Translations under genes and position numbers: made by a program
Shown here: positions 15,776-24,468 of the stretch, in pieces
How the letters are laid out: each line of letters begins with the position of its first letter
How positions within the stretch are numbered: position 1 is the first letter of the stretch
The notes under the pieces: generated by a model
What the model saw: the letters and a program-made list of their open reading frames with translations, nothing else
What the model was told of the DNA's origin: nothing
Databases searched by the model: none
Source: Snodgrassella alvi_G
GTDB lineage: Bacteria; Pseudomonadota; Gammaproteobacteria; Burkholderiales; Neisseriaceae
Length of the DNA: 64,000 nucleotides
Direction of reading: 5' to 3'
NCBI GenBank assembly: GCA_946478525.1
Contig: CAMLCH010000006.1
Coordinates: 1 to 64,000, forward strand

Positions 15776-16843
15776 TTATCTGAAATGAATTTCCACACCT
15801 TCTTTTTTAAATATATGGTTTACATCATCTGCATTCGGTAGTGTTTCACCAAAATAAACCTGATTAGATAATTTGTGCTTGAATATTGCATGGATCTGGT
15901 TAAAGACACCAATAGCAGTAAGATGAGATTGGCCTTTGGGGTCGGTAATGGATAGAGTAGATGTGATTGGGCGATTAGTCGTAGCTAAACCGGCAATATT
16001 GATTAATATGCGATGCTCATCACCGTTACCCGGATTATATAATAGTTTCTGGCGCAATGATTTAAAACGTTTAGCTGATATCAAATACCAGAAGCCACTT
16101 TGGATTAATACATAGAAAAGTCTGTTAGCCATATTACTGTTAAAACCAATGCGCGTAGATACTGATTTGGCTTTGGTTAATAGTGGCAATGTTAGTTGAT
16201 CAGGAGTATCAAAACGATATACCAGAAAACGTTTGCTTTCTGAAAAATTCACTAGTCTGCTGTCTGTAAATGGCCTACAAGTTTGCGTATGTCCATCGGC
16301 AATGACCTCAAATGGAATCAGCATTCTGTCCATATACTCTACCGAATTGATTCCAGCTTTATCCTGCATTGAATACAGAATATTGATATCAATACTATTT
16401 ATCTGATTAAATTTAACTGTATGCTGAATGATCGTGCAGGCAGCTACGCCTGCCATCCATGAGGAAGAAAATATGATGGGTGCATTAAGCAGACTGAAAG
16501 AATGTGTAGAGGTGATTGCGGTTTTTAATTTATCTGTCCAGCGAGTGATATCTAAATAAGCAATTTTATTTTCGATGGCAAAATGTAACACGCGGTTATC
16601 GGGATCATTGGCTAATGTTACGATTAATTGTGGTCGGATATGGTCAGGTAGCTGTGGTGTATTGATATCAAATTGTATTGCAGATGCATCAGATAAGGTG
16701 GCTACAAATGCTGTTGCTGTATGTATGTTGCGACCACCAATAACAATATGCATATTTGGATAGTATCGGGTTAACAGTGCAGCTACCTGTTGGCCAACTA
16801 CTCCATGACCGCCGATTAATAACACAGACAACTGATTGTTCAT
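15776..16843 (-). CDS. Saccharopine dehydrogenase-like NAD(P)-binding protein
   Basis: The 355-residue protein opens with a Rossmann motif (VLLIGGHGVVGQQVAALL, GxGxxGxxxA/L type) followed by VIGGRN at the second strand, as in saccharopine dehydrogenase-like oxidoreductases. FDINTPQ and YLDITRW resemble the conserved acidic strands. The C-terminal half has no clear catalytic signature. It is divergent from a TetR gene 82 bp away, with two palindromic operators between, so it is very probably that regulator's target. The substrate is unknown; lysine metabolism need not be involved. Confidence 0.75.
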   Translation of the reverse strand: MNNQLSVLLIGGHGVVGQQVAALLTRYYPNMHIVIGGRNIHTATAFVATLSDASAIQFDINTPQLPDHIRPQLIVTLANDPDNRVLHFAIENKIAYLDITRWTDKLKTAITSTHSFSLLNAPIIFSSSWMAGVAACTIIQHTVKFNQINSIDINILYSMQDKAGINSVEYMDRMLIPFEVIADGHTQTCRPFTDSRLVNFSESKRFLVYRFDTPDQLTLPLLTKAKSVSTRIGFNSNMANRLFYVLIQSGFWYLISAKRFKSLRQKLLYNPGNGDEHRILINIAGLATTNRPITSTLSITDPKGQSHLTAIGVFNQIHAIFKHKLSNQVYFGETLPNADDVNHIFKKEGVEIHFR

Positions 16844-16855
16844 AAGGTCTTTCTA

Positions 16856-16877
16856 TTTTAGGTTGATTGACCTAAAA
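16856..16877. promoter_or_regulatory. TetR-type operator O1
   Basis: The inverted repeat TTTTAGGT-TGATTG-ACCTAAAA has perfect eight-base arms. It lies close to the start of the minus-strand gene. Its core GGTTGATTGACC is a variant of the O2 core. Confidence 0.75.
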
Positions 16878-16901
16878 TAATATACTACGTAATTTAAATT
16901 T

Positions 16902-16913
16902 GGTCAATTGACC
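16902..16913. promoter_or_regulatory. TetR-type operator O2
   Basis: GGTCAATTGACC is a perfect 12-base palindrome just upstream of the tetR start. Its centre is 41 bp from that of O1, about four helical turns, so both sites face the same side of the DNA. Confidence 0.75.
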
Positions 16914-16925
16914 TATTTATGAAAT

Positions 16926-17504
16926 ATGACGATGGCTAAAATTTCTCCAAAAAAAGAACAAATACTGACTACCTCTGCACATTTACTGGCGACAAAGGGA
17001 GGGGTAAATTTCAGTATGCGTACAGTAGCAGAAGAAATGGGAATACGATTAAGTAATCTGCAATATTATTTTGCTACATTGGAGAAACTCTTCACTGCCT
17101 TGGTGGAAAATATTTTGCTAATGGTTGAAAGAAAAATAACTTCTGCACTAAAAAGTAATACGGAGCCAATGAGGATACTGATAGATATCGTTTGTTCGGA
17201 GCTTGATGATGTTTACAACTGTCAGTTAATGTGGGAGATCTGGGCATTGTCTGAGCGAACAGAAGAAGCTCATCATGCCATTGCTCTGTTTTATCAGGAA
17301 TATATAAAAAAAATAGCTACTTTAATCCATATACAGAACCCTACATTAAATAGCGACAACATACAGCGCCGTGCATTAATTATTGTTAGTTTGCTTGAAG
17401 GCGTATGGGTGGTGATAGGGAAAAAAAGGCCAAATATAGAGCTAGATAAAATTAAGGCAGATTTACAGCACACTATTGATTTAATTATTAGTAGTTCATG
17501 CTAA
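16926..17504 (+). CDS. TetR family transcriptional regulator
   Basis: The 192-residue regulator has an N-terminal helix-turn-helix at about residues 12-55 (ILTTSAHLLATKGG, MRTVAEEMGIRLSNLQYYF), the TetR pattern, and a helical ligand-binding domain (LMWEIWALSERTEEAHHA). The start may be the ATG at 16926 or the in-frame ATG six bases later; neither has a strong ribosome site. It is divergent from a saccharopine dehydrogenase-like gene with two similar palindromes in the shared 82-bp region. The simplest reading is autoregulation plus control of that oxidoreductase. The ligand is unknown. Confidence 0.88.
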   Translation: MTMAKISPKKEQILTTSAHLLATKGGVNFSMRTVAEEMGIRLSNLQYYFATLEKLFTALVENILLMVERKITSALKSNTEPMRILIDIVCSELDDVYNCQLMWEIWALSERTEEAHHAIALFYQEYIKKIATLIHIQNPTLNSDNIQRRALIIVSLLEGVWVVIGKKRPNIELDKIKADLQHTIDLIISSSC

Positions 17505-17961
17505 CCATGCATATTTTTAAAAAATTAATTTAGCAGTCATTCAAAAAAAGTATTGCCGGTTTTTTGGTCAGATTAATTCTGATAAAGGCTGCCTGAGCAA
17601 GAACATCAAGCAATACTCTATTTGCCAGCAGGAATACTTTATATTAACTTTTTTTGCTGGTGCAAATTCCCGCAGGTAATAAAGGTCAATTATAAATAAG
17701 CATGTTGAAGTAACAAAGCAGTTTGTTGACATGATTACGACAACAGGAATGGCTTGAGTTTTGCCTGTTGCTTGTCTATATAACACAATCTATAGCCGAG
17801 GATCTCTGACAGTGGCTAAATCAGTTATTTACTTTTTTGTGCAAACCAGTCGGCAAAGCCTTTGTGATTTTGAGATCAACAATAGAATTGATTATTCAGA
17901 GCTATTTTTTATCATAAAAATTTCTTCATTTCAAATTCAAATAAATTATGGCTGGTTGATC
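17505..17961. other. Spacer rich in inverted repeats
   Basis: There is no credible gene. It contains AGTATTGC/GCAATACT arms (17549-17556, 17610-17617), a CAACAGG/CCTGTTG hairpin near 17735-17770, the DUS-like AGGCTGCCTGAG at about 17586, and the left arm of the 98-bp element at 17869-17966. Confidence 0.45.
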
Positions 17962-17966
17962 TCAAA
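17869..17966. repeat. 98-bp segment bounded by 12-bp perfect inverted repeats
   Basis: TTTGAGATCAAC (17869-17880) and GTTGATCTCAAA (17955-17966) are exact inverted repeats. The right arm contains the stop codon of the midA-like gene. It resembles a small MITE-like element, but no flanking target duplication is evident. Confidence 0.4.
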
Positions 17967-19113
17967 GTTTATGACACATGTCCCCTTGACTAAATCCAAG
18001 CCAATCTACAGCAATATTTTTTCCAAATGCGATAACTTTAAATAGCTCACCCATCTCATGTGGAGCTAAAAGTGTCTGACAGGCTGTCGCTGCTTGAATA
18101 TAAGAAGTTTCTTGTGGCTCACCTGTTTGTTCAAGTAGTCGGGTAATGCCTAAATTGAGCAGGAATGATGCCTGAGTTATATAGCCAATTAAATCCAGTC
18201 CATTATTGATGGCTGCGTCGGCAATGGTGGTGAAATTAACATGGGTAGTCAGATCGGTTAAACCGGGATAGAAGAAAGCGTCATGAATCACATGATGGCG
18301 ATAGTGGCCGATTAAGGTTCCCTGTTGTCGCTGTGGGTGGTAATACTGAGCAGCATCGAATCCGTAATCTATCCAAATCATAGCACCGCGTTGCAGTTTC
18401 TGAGCCAATGTGGCAATGAAAGCCTGTTGCTGTGGATGCAGTTCAGATTGGTATGAGGAATTGGTTTCGGGAAATAATTCTGAAATTTGCTGGCGTGTAT
18501 TTTGATCAGTAACTGTTTTTTTTTGCCAGACGAATTTATCTTCCTGCCAGCACACGCCCATTTCCGTTGTTTCTGATTCATTACGTTGATACACCGGTAC
18601 CGGTATTGCATCCAATACTTCATTACCTAACAGTATTCCATCTAAATAGTCGGGTAGTGCAGATAAATGGGTAATCTTATGTGCCAGATGAGGGGCATGA
18701 CGATGAATTGTATGCTGTTGACGATTTTTTAAATTTGCTGAAAGTTCAATTATATAGTATCGATTAATTAAATTTTCTGGCAGGGCATTTAATAAGGTAA
18801 TGGCTAACTGGCCGCTACCGGCACCAAATTCATAAATGTTGCCTGCTGTTTGTGGTAACAACTCTAATAACTGTTTTGCCAGTGTTTGTCCGAATAATGG
18901 ACTCAATTCTGGTGCGGTAATGAAGTCGCCATTTGGTCCAAATTTCTGTGAGTTACTGGAATAGTAGCCATATTCAGGCGTGTACAGTACTAACTGCATG
19001 TAATCTGTGAATGATATCCAGTTATTATTTTGTAAAATCTGCTGTTTTATAAGTGAGGTAAGTGCTTGACTACTGCTTAGTTCACAGGTGTCGGGAATGG
19101 GTAAGTTATCCAT
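17962..19113 (-). CDS. MidA/NDUFAF7 family SAM-dependent methyltransferase
   Basis: The 383-residue protein matches the MidA family (arginine methyltransferases in respiratory complex I assembly in eukaryotes, unknown role in most bacteria). Motifs are the family signature FGPNGDFITAPELSPLFG (about 59-76), the SAM-binding loop EFGAGSGQLA, and ILLGNEVLDAIPV. No clear ribosome site precedes the ATG at 19113. It is divergent from mraZ. Its C-terminus CHKL ends inside an inverted-repeat arm, so the last few residues may have been altered by an insertion. Confidence 0.88.
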   Translation of the reverse strand: MDNLPIPDTCELSSSQALTSLIKQQILQNNNWISFTDYMQLVLYTPEYGYYSSNSQKFGPNGDFITAPELSPLFGQTLAKQLLELLPQTAGNIYEFGAGSGQLAITLLNALPENLINRYYIIELSANLKNRQQHTIHRHAPHLAHKITHLSALPDYLDGILLGNEVLDAIPVPVYQRNESETTEMGVCWQEDKFVWQKKTVTDQNTRQQISELFPETNSSYQSELHPQQQAFIATLAQKLQRGAMIWIDYGFDAAQYYHPQRQQGTLIGHYRHHVIHDAFFYPGLTDLTTHVNFTTIADAAINNGLDLIGYITQASFLLNLGITRLLEQTGEPQETSYIQAATACQTLLAPHEMGELFKVIAFGKNIAVDWLGFSQGDMCHKL

Positions 19114-19302
19114 ATTAAGGGTAAATTAAATGTAAAGAGAATTTTATTATAAGCCCGGCTATATGGTGTTGCCTAAGACAACAAAAAATATAACAAATCT
19201 TAAAGTCTCTGAATTAGCATATAAAACAGTAATTATTTGAAAAAACTATATATTTATTATTTTTATTTAACAGAGATAGGGATAAAAAATACCTAATTCG
19301 CA

Positions 19303-19332
19303 TTGACCGGATATGAAAATTTGCTTTATAGT
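19303..19332 (+). promoter_or_regulatory. Promoter of the dcw cluster (PmraZ)
   Basis: TTGACC (19303-19308) and TATAGT (19327-19332) are 18 bp apart, about 70 bp before mraZ. The -10 box touches the first MraZ repeat, which fits repression by MraZ. Confidence 0.65.
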
Positions 19333-19366
19333 GTGAATAAGTGTGTAAAAGTGTGGCAAAGTGGGG
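19331..19366 (+). promoter_or_regulatory. MraZ operator: four direct repeats
   Basis: GTGTG, GTGTG, GTGTG and GTGGG start at 19331, 19341, 19351 and 19361, each separated by five A-rich bases. The exact 10-bp period matches the known MraZ operator design of GTG/TGGG repeats with five-base spacers in front of mraZ. Confidence 0.85.
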
Positions 19367-19399
19367 GATAATCCCTGTTTTCAGAATCGGAGATAATTA

Positions 19400-19855
19400 G
19401 TGTTTGGTGGCGCGTACGAATTAAGCATAGATAGCAAAGGAAGGCTGGCTATACCTGCCAAATTCCGCGATCTGCTTGCGCGTCATTTTAGTCCGGTATT
19501 GGTTGCTACACTGGAAAGACGAACACATCTGCTTCTTTATCCTGAGTCTTACTGGCGGACGGTTGAGGAACAGTTGCTACAGTTACCTGTAGCTGGAAAT
19601 AAAGTTTTGCAGGCGTATCAGAATTTGCTTTTGCATAATGCAGATACTATGGAGTTAGATAGTGCCGGTCGAGTACTTTTACCCGGACATCTGCGTCGTC
19701 TGGTGAATTTTGAACGTGAAGTTTATGTGGTAGGTCGTGCTAATCGCATTGAGGTGTGGGGCAGGGCACTTTGGGAAGAGCAAAATAATGCAGCACTGGA
19801 TATGGATGAAGATATGCTGGCTGCGGAGTTAGGTAAAACTCAACTGCAATTATGA
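19400..19855 (+). CDS. mraZ: Transcriptional regulator MraZ
   Basis: MraZ is a double AbrB-like ring-forming DNA-binding protein that represses the dcw cluster. The 151-residue sequence has the two DxxxR signatures DSKGR (residues about 11-15) and DSAGR, the pair that defines the family. The start is a GTG preceded by GGAG. It is the first gene of the cluster, overlaps rsmH by four bases (ATGA), and has its own four-repeat operator upstream. Confidence 0.96.
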   Translation: MFGGAYELSIDSKGRLAIPAKFRDLLARHFSPVLVATLERRTHLLLYPESYWRTVEEQLLQLPVAGNKVLQAYQNLLLHNADTMELDSAGRVLLPGHLRRLVNFEREVYVVGRANRIEVWGRALWEEQNNAALDMDEDMLAAELGKTQLQL

Positions 19856-20796
19856 GTGAATTGATTAGTAATAATGGTCATATTACTGTTTTGCTACATG
19901 AAGCAGTAAGTGGTCTGAATATTCAGCCAGCCGGAATATATGTAGATGGTACGTTTGGTCGGGGCGGTCATTCGCGGTTGATTTTATCAAAGTTGGGTGC
20001 TGAAGGTCGCTTAATTGTGTTTGATAAAGATCCTCAGGCTATTGCGGTTGCCACAGAGCTGGCTAGGCAGGATCAGCGAGTACAGGTAGTACATAACGGA
20101 TTTGCTACTTTGAAAAATGAACTGGATAAGCTGGGTGTGTCTGGTATAAACGGTGCTTTGTTTGATTTGGGTGTTTCTTCTCCGCAGATTGATGAAGTTG
20201 AACGTGGTTTTAGTTTCCGTTTTGATGCACCACTGGATATGCGTATGGACCCTACCCGTGGAAGCTCAGCCGCAGAATGGCTGGCACGGGCTGAAGAGCA
20301 GGAAATACACGAGGTAATTAAGAATTATGGTGAAGAGCGGTTTAGTCGTCAGATTGCGCGGGCAATCACTAAACAACGGCAGGAAGTACCGATTACCACA
20401 ACCGGCCAGCTGGCGCGTCTCGTCGCACAAGTCGTCCATACTCGCGAGCGCAACCAAGATCCGGCAACACGTACCTTCCAGGCCATTCGCATCTTTATTA
20501 ACCGTGAACTGGAAGAAATAACGGAAGTTTTACCGCAGGTGATGAGTCATCTGTTATTAGGAGGACGCTTAGCAGTGATCTCTTTTCATTCACTGGAAGA
20601 CCGTATTGTAAAACGGTTTATGCAACAGCATAGTAAACCAGCACCATTGCCACGCTGGGCGGTAGTGAAAGAGGCTGAGCGGGAAATACCACCGTTGAAA
20701 TTAATAGGAAAGGCACAAAAACCTAGTGCTGCTGAAATTGCTGTAAATCCGCGTTCTCGTTCTGCAGTATTGCGGATAGCTGAGCGCAGCCATTGA
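19852..20796 (+). CDS. rsmH: 16S rRNA (cytosine1402-N4)-methyltransferase
   Basis: RsmH methylates C1402 in the ribosomal P site. The 314-residue protein shows HITVLLHEAV at the N-terminus, the SAM site DGTFGRGGHS, FDKDPQAI, and the family segments LFDLGVSSPQ and FRFDAPLDMRMD, then ISFHSLEDRIVKRF. It overlaps mraZ by ATGA, so the two are translationally coupled. FtsL follows 13 nt later. Confidence 0.97.
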   Translation: MSELISNNGHITVLLHEAVSGLNIQPAGIYVDGTFGRGGHSRLILSKLGAEGRLIVFDKDPQAIAVATELARQDQRVQVVHNGFATLKNELDKLGVSGINGALFDLGVSSPQIDEVERGFSFRFDAPLDMRMDPTRGSSAAEWLARAEEQEIHEVIKNYGEERFSRQIARAITKQRQEVPITTTGQLARLVAQVVHTRERNQDPATRTFQAIRIFINRELEEITEVLPQVMSHLLLGGRLAVISFHSLEDRIVKRFMQQHSKPAPLPRWAVVKEAEREIPPLKLIGKAQKPSAAEIAVNPRSRSAVLRIAERSH

Positions 20797-20809
20797 ATAT
20801 TATTGGTTG

Positions 20810-21082
20810 ATGATGATGAATAAAGTCAACATTGTTTTGCTTTTACTGGTTTTTGCTACGGCATTTACCGTTGTTACTGTACAAGATAGATCACGTCAGT
20901 TTTTCATTGCGCTGGATAAGGCGCAAAAAGGGGAAAAATTGTTAAATGAGGATTTCAGCCGTTTAAAGCTGGTACAGGCAAAATTGTCTAATCATCAAAT
21001 GATTCAGAATGCTGCTACTAGTCAAAATATGCATTTGCCAACTTTGACAGAAACGAAAATGCTGGAATCAATGCGACCATAA
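20810..21082 (+). CDS. ftsL: Cell division protein FtsL
   Basis: FtsL is a small bitopic divisome protein that pairs with FtsB and FtsQ and activates FtsWI. About 90 residues: a short N-terminus, a membrane helix (VNIVLLLLVFATAFTVVTV) and a periplasmic coiled-coil segment. Sequence conservation is low in the family, so position between rsmH and ftsI carries much of the call. Three consecutive ATG codons (20810, 20813, 20816) leave the exact start open. Confidence 0.88.
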   Translation: MMMNKVNIVLLLLVFATAFTVVTVQDRSRQFFIALDKAQKGEKLLNEDFSRLKLVQAKLSNHQMIQNAATSQNMHLPTLTETKMLESMRP

Positions 21083-21153
21083 ACATAATGGGTTGCGTAT
21101 ACTGAAAATACTGGAAATAGTTATAGATAACTGTTTCCTTTAGTGGAATAACT

Positions 21154-22896
21154 ATGTTGATTAAGAATGATTACAAACCACGCATGGTATCTAGCGAAGA
21201 CGAACAGGTTAAACCTGTTACGACTAATGGCAGAATTATATTGGTATTAAGCAGTATTGCGCTGGCTTTTGCCATGTTAGTTGGTCGGGGCATTTATTTG
21301 CAAACAGAAAAACATGATTTTCTGAAAGAGCAGGGTGATCAGCGTTTCGTACGTACAGTTCCTCTAACGGCGAGTCGAGGCACCATTACCGACCGTACAG
21401 GTGCCCCTTTAGCTATAAGTGCTCCAGCTGATTCTTTATATGCCGTACCATCAGCTATGTCATCAATGCCAAGTGATGCTCAGTTAGCACAATTATCAGC
21501 ATTGATAGATGTACCGGCATCGGTAATAAAGGATCGTTTGAGTCGTAATAAGGATTTTGTTTATTTAAAACGACAGCTTTCGTTGGAAACAGCTGAAAAA
21601 GTAGCAGCATTGAATATTAAAGGGCTGGCTTTTCAACTGGAAACTAAACGCCATTATCCGATGGGCAAAATTTTTTCTCATATTATCGGTTTTACCAATA
21701 TTGATGGTAAAGGTCAGGAAGGTCTGGAACTATCAAATGAGAAAATTTTGCACGGAATTGATGGTGCCAAAGTGGTCTTGCGTGATAATAAGGGCAATAT
21801 AGTCGACAGTCTGGATTCTCCACGCAATCACCTGCCCCAAAATGGAGTCGATATGGTGTTGTCATTGGATCAGCGTATTCAGTCTATTGCTTATGAGTCT
21901 TTGCAGAAAGCTATGGCGCACCATCAGGCTGATGCCGGATCAGTGGTCGTATTGGATGGAAAAACGGGGGAAATTTTGGCTCTGGTTAACTCACCAGGCT
22001 ATGATTCCAATAATCCGGGAGCATCCGATAGTGACGCGCGCCGTAACCGAGCATTGACTGATATGATTGAACCGGGTAGTGCGATGAAGCCATTTGCCAT
22101 TGCTAAAGGTTTAGATAGCGGTAAAATTCGTGCCAGCAGTGGCTTTAATACTATGCCTTATAATATAGGTCCGGCTACTGTTCGTGATACACATAATTAT
22201 CCTTATCTGGATATACGTGGCATTATTCAAAAGTCATCTAATGTAGGGACAAGTAAAATTTCTGCCATGTTTACTCCAGAAGAAATGTATAACCTGTATA
22301 CTTCTGTTGGTTTTGGACGCCGGATGAATTCCGGTTTTCCAGGTGAAACCTCTGGTTTGGTACGTGACTGGCATAAATGGCGCCCTATTGAGCAGGCTAC
22401 TATGTCTTTTGGTTATGGAATTCAAATGAGTCTGTTACAGCTGGCTCGTGCTTATACTATCTTTACTAACGATGGCGTATTATTACCAATCAGTTTTCAG
22501 AAGCTGACTGCTCAGCCAGAAGGTGAACAGATCATCAAACCGGAAACAGCCCGAACTGTTCGACACATGATGACAGCGGTAACTCAGCCAGGCGGTACCG
22601 GTTTACAAGGTGCTATTGAGGGTTATGATGTTGCTGCCAAAACGGGTACGGCTAGGATGTTGGTCAACGGCCAATACTCTGCCACTAAACATATGGCTAC
22701 CTTTATCGGTTTTGCTCCGGCAGACAATCCACGAGTGATCGTAGCGGTGAATATTCAGAATCCAACCGTTAACGGTTATTATGGCGGTTCCGTTTCCGGC
22801 CCGGTATTTCGTGAGGTGATGGCTAACACATTAAATGTATTAGGAATAGCACCAACCAAGCCGGTAAAGGATAGATCACAATTAGCCATTAGGTGA
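21154..22896 (+). CDS. ftsI: Peptidoglycan D,D-transpeptidase FtsI (PBP2-type)
   Basis: FtsI is the septal transpeptidase, 580 residues. It has an N-terminal membrane helix (ILVLSSIALAFAMLVGRGIYLQ), a dimerisation domain, and the three penicillin-binding motifs: SAMK with active serine Ser309, SSN at 361-363, and KTG at 496-498. It corresponds to the Neisseria penA product (PBP2), the main target altered in beta-lactam resistance. The motif region looks ordinary. A modest hairpin after the stop may lower read-through into murE. Confidence 0.96.
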   Translation: MLIKNDYKPRMVSSEDEQVKPVTTNGRIILVLSSIALAFAMLVGRGIYLQTEKHDFLKEQGDQRFVRTVPLTASRGTITDRTGAPLAISAPADSLYAVPSAMSSMPSDAQLAQLSALIDVPASVIKDRLSRNKDFVYLKRQLSLETAEKVAALNIKGLAFQLETKRHYPMGKIFSHIIGFTNIDGKGQEGLELSNEKILHGIDGAKVVLRDNKGNIVDSLDSPRNHLPQNGVDMVLSLDQRIQSIAYESLQKAMAHHQADAGSVVVLDGKTGEILALVNSPGYDSNNPGASDSDARRNRALTDMIEPGSAMKPFAIAKGLDSGKIRASSGFNTMPYNIGPATVRDTHNYPYLDIRGIIQKSSNVGTSKISAMFTPEEMYNLYTSVGFGRRMNSGFPGETSGLVRDWHKWRPIEQATMSFGYGIQMSLLQLARAYTIFTNDGVLLPISFQKLTAQPEGEQIIKPETARTVRHMMTAVTQPGGTGLQGAIEGYDVAAKTGTARMLVNGQYSATKHMATFIGFAPADNPRVIVAVNIQNPTVNGYYGGSVSGPVFREVMANTLNVLGIAPTKPVKDRSQLAIR

Positions 22897-22902
22897 TAAA
22901 AA

Positions 22903-22931
22903 ACAACCTGTATTTAATGCAGGTTGTCTGT
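22903..22931 (+). terminator. Weak intercistronic terminator between ftsI and murE
   Basis: The stem ACAACCTG/CAGGTTGT has a nine-base loop and is followed by CTGTTTTAT. It is inside the dcw cluster, so it is more likely partial than complete. Confidence 0.5.
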
Positions 22932-22970
22932 TTTATATTGCTCTGCAATTTTTATTGAAACGAACAAACT

Positions 22971-24449
22971 ATGTTTTCGCTAAAAAAAAATCTGTCTGCA
23001 TACACCATCAGTACACAAGTACGGTCATTGGTTATGGGCAGAACATTACGAGTAGACAGTCGGCAAATCCAACCCGGTGACGTTTTTGTTGCTTGTCAGG
23101 GCGAATATACAGATGGTCGCAATTATATTCAGGCTGCTATAGATAATGGTGCGGTTTTTGTTTTCTGGGATGATGATGGCAAGTTTAATTGGCAGAAAGA
23201 GTGGAACATCCCTAATGTTGGTATAGAAGATTTAAAACAACGCGCCGGTTTGGTGGCTGCTGCCTGTTATGATTATCCGGGTGATAAATTGGCAATCTGG
23301 GGTATTACCGGTACTAATGGTAAAACTTCTATTTCTCAGTGGCTGGCTCAGGCAGCGGATAAACTGGGTCAAAAATGTGCCATTATGGGTACTGTTGGCA
23401 ATGGATACTGGCAGCAGCTACAAAACAGTGCTAATACCACTATGGATGCGGTGTCTAATCAGACATGGCTGAAACATTTTGTTGATGATCGCGCTAAAGC
23501 AGTAGCGATGGAAGTATCCAGTCATGGACTGGATCAGAGTCGAGTTGTTGGTATTCCGTTTAGTACTGCTGTTTTTACCAATTTAACCCGTGATCATTTG
23601 GATTATCACCAGAGCATGGAAAATTATGGAGCCTGTAAAAAGGCTCTGTTTTACTGGCAGGGTTTGCGCCATGCGGTGATTAATACAGATGATGAATTTG
23701 GTGCACAGTTGCAGCAACAATTGCGTTTAGATTGCCCACAATTAACAGTTTATTCTTATGGCTTCAATTCAGAAGCTGATATACGTATTCATCAATTTCA
23801 GGCTAGTTCTGGTCATATGCAAATGCTTTTGACTACACCATGGGGTGAAGCAGAAATACATACCCATTTGCTCGGTCGTTTTAATGCCCAGAATCTGGCT
23901 GCTTGTCTAGGTGTTCTATGTGCCAATGGATTTGCCTTTGCTGATGTTGTTTCTGTCTGGAATGATATTAAACCGGCTACTGGAAGGATGGATTGTCTGA
24001 CAGAGAAAAATCAACCTTTAGTGGTCGTGGACTACGCCCATACACCAGATGCTCTGGAAAAAGCTTTAGCCACTTTGCGGGAAATTAAACCTGCTAAAAG
24101 TCGTTTATGGTGTATTTTTGGTTGTGGCGGAGATCGTGATGCGGGTAAACGAACGTTAATGGGTTCGGCAGCTGCCGCCGGGGCTGATTGCGTAGTAGTG
24201 ACCAGCGATAATCCGCGTACAGAAGATCCACAAAAGATAATTGCCGATATTTTGCCATCAGTTTCAAATCCGAAACTAGTGGAAATCGATCGTCGTGCAG
24301 CTATCAATTATGCAGTCAGCCATGCTGCTAGCGAAGATATTATTCTAATTGCCGGGAAAGGTCATGAAACCTATCAGGATATTAACGGAGTAAAACAGCA
24401 TTTTTCAGATTTTGAAGTAGCTCAATCAGCTTTACGTCAGCGTGTCTGA
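22971..24449 (+). CDS. murE: UDP-MurNAc-tripeptide synthetase (meso-DAP adding)
   Basis: MurE adds meso-diaminopimelate to UDP-MurNAc-Ala-Glu. The 492-residue ligase has the ATP loop GITGTNGKTS and the central NLTRDHLDYH. The DNPR motif (413-416) specifies meso-DAP rather than lysine. The C-terminal GKGHETYQD is also typical. The upstream ribosome site is weak. The stop lies upstream of the murF ATG, with about 20 bases between them. Confidence 0.97.
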   Translation: MFSLKKNLSAYTISTQVRSLVMGRTLRVDSRQIQPGDVFVACQGEYTDGRNYIQAAIDNGAVFVFWDDDGKFNWQKEWNIPNVGIEDLKQRAGLVAAACYDYPGDKLAIWGITGTNGKTSISQWLAQAADKLGQKCAIMGTVGNGYWQQLQNSANTTMDAVSNQTWLKHFVDDRAKAVAMEVSSHGLDQSRVVGIPFSTAVFTNLTRDHLDYHQSMENYGACKKALFYWQGLRHAVINTDDEFGAQLQQQLRLDCPQLTVYSYGFNSEADIRIHQFQASSGHMQMLLTTPWGEAEIHTHLLGRFNAQNLAACLGVLCANGFAFADVVSVWNDIKPATGRMDCLTEKNQPLVVVDYAHTPDALEKALATLREIKPAKSRLWCIFGCGGDRDAGKRTLMGSAAAAGADCVVVTSDNPRTEDPQKIIADILPSVSNPKLVEIDRRAAINYAVSHAASEDIILIAGKGHETYQDINGVKQHFSDFEVAQSALRQRV

Positions 24450-24468
24450 TGGCGATATAGAGATAGAA

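Noticed and set aside
17568..18045. Two frames of 72 and 94 codons in the spacer after tetR
   Set aside because: Composition is not protein-like, no ribosome site, and they overlap inverted repeats and the midA-like gene end.
19331..19370. Possible CRISPR-like short repeats
   Set aside because: The repeat unit is five bases with five-base spacers; it fits the MraZ operator. No CRISPR array was found anywhere in the window.
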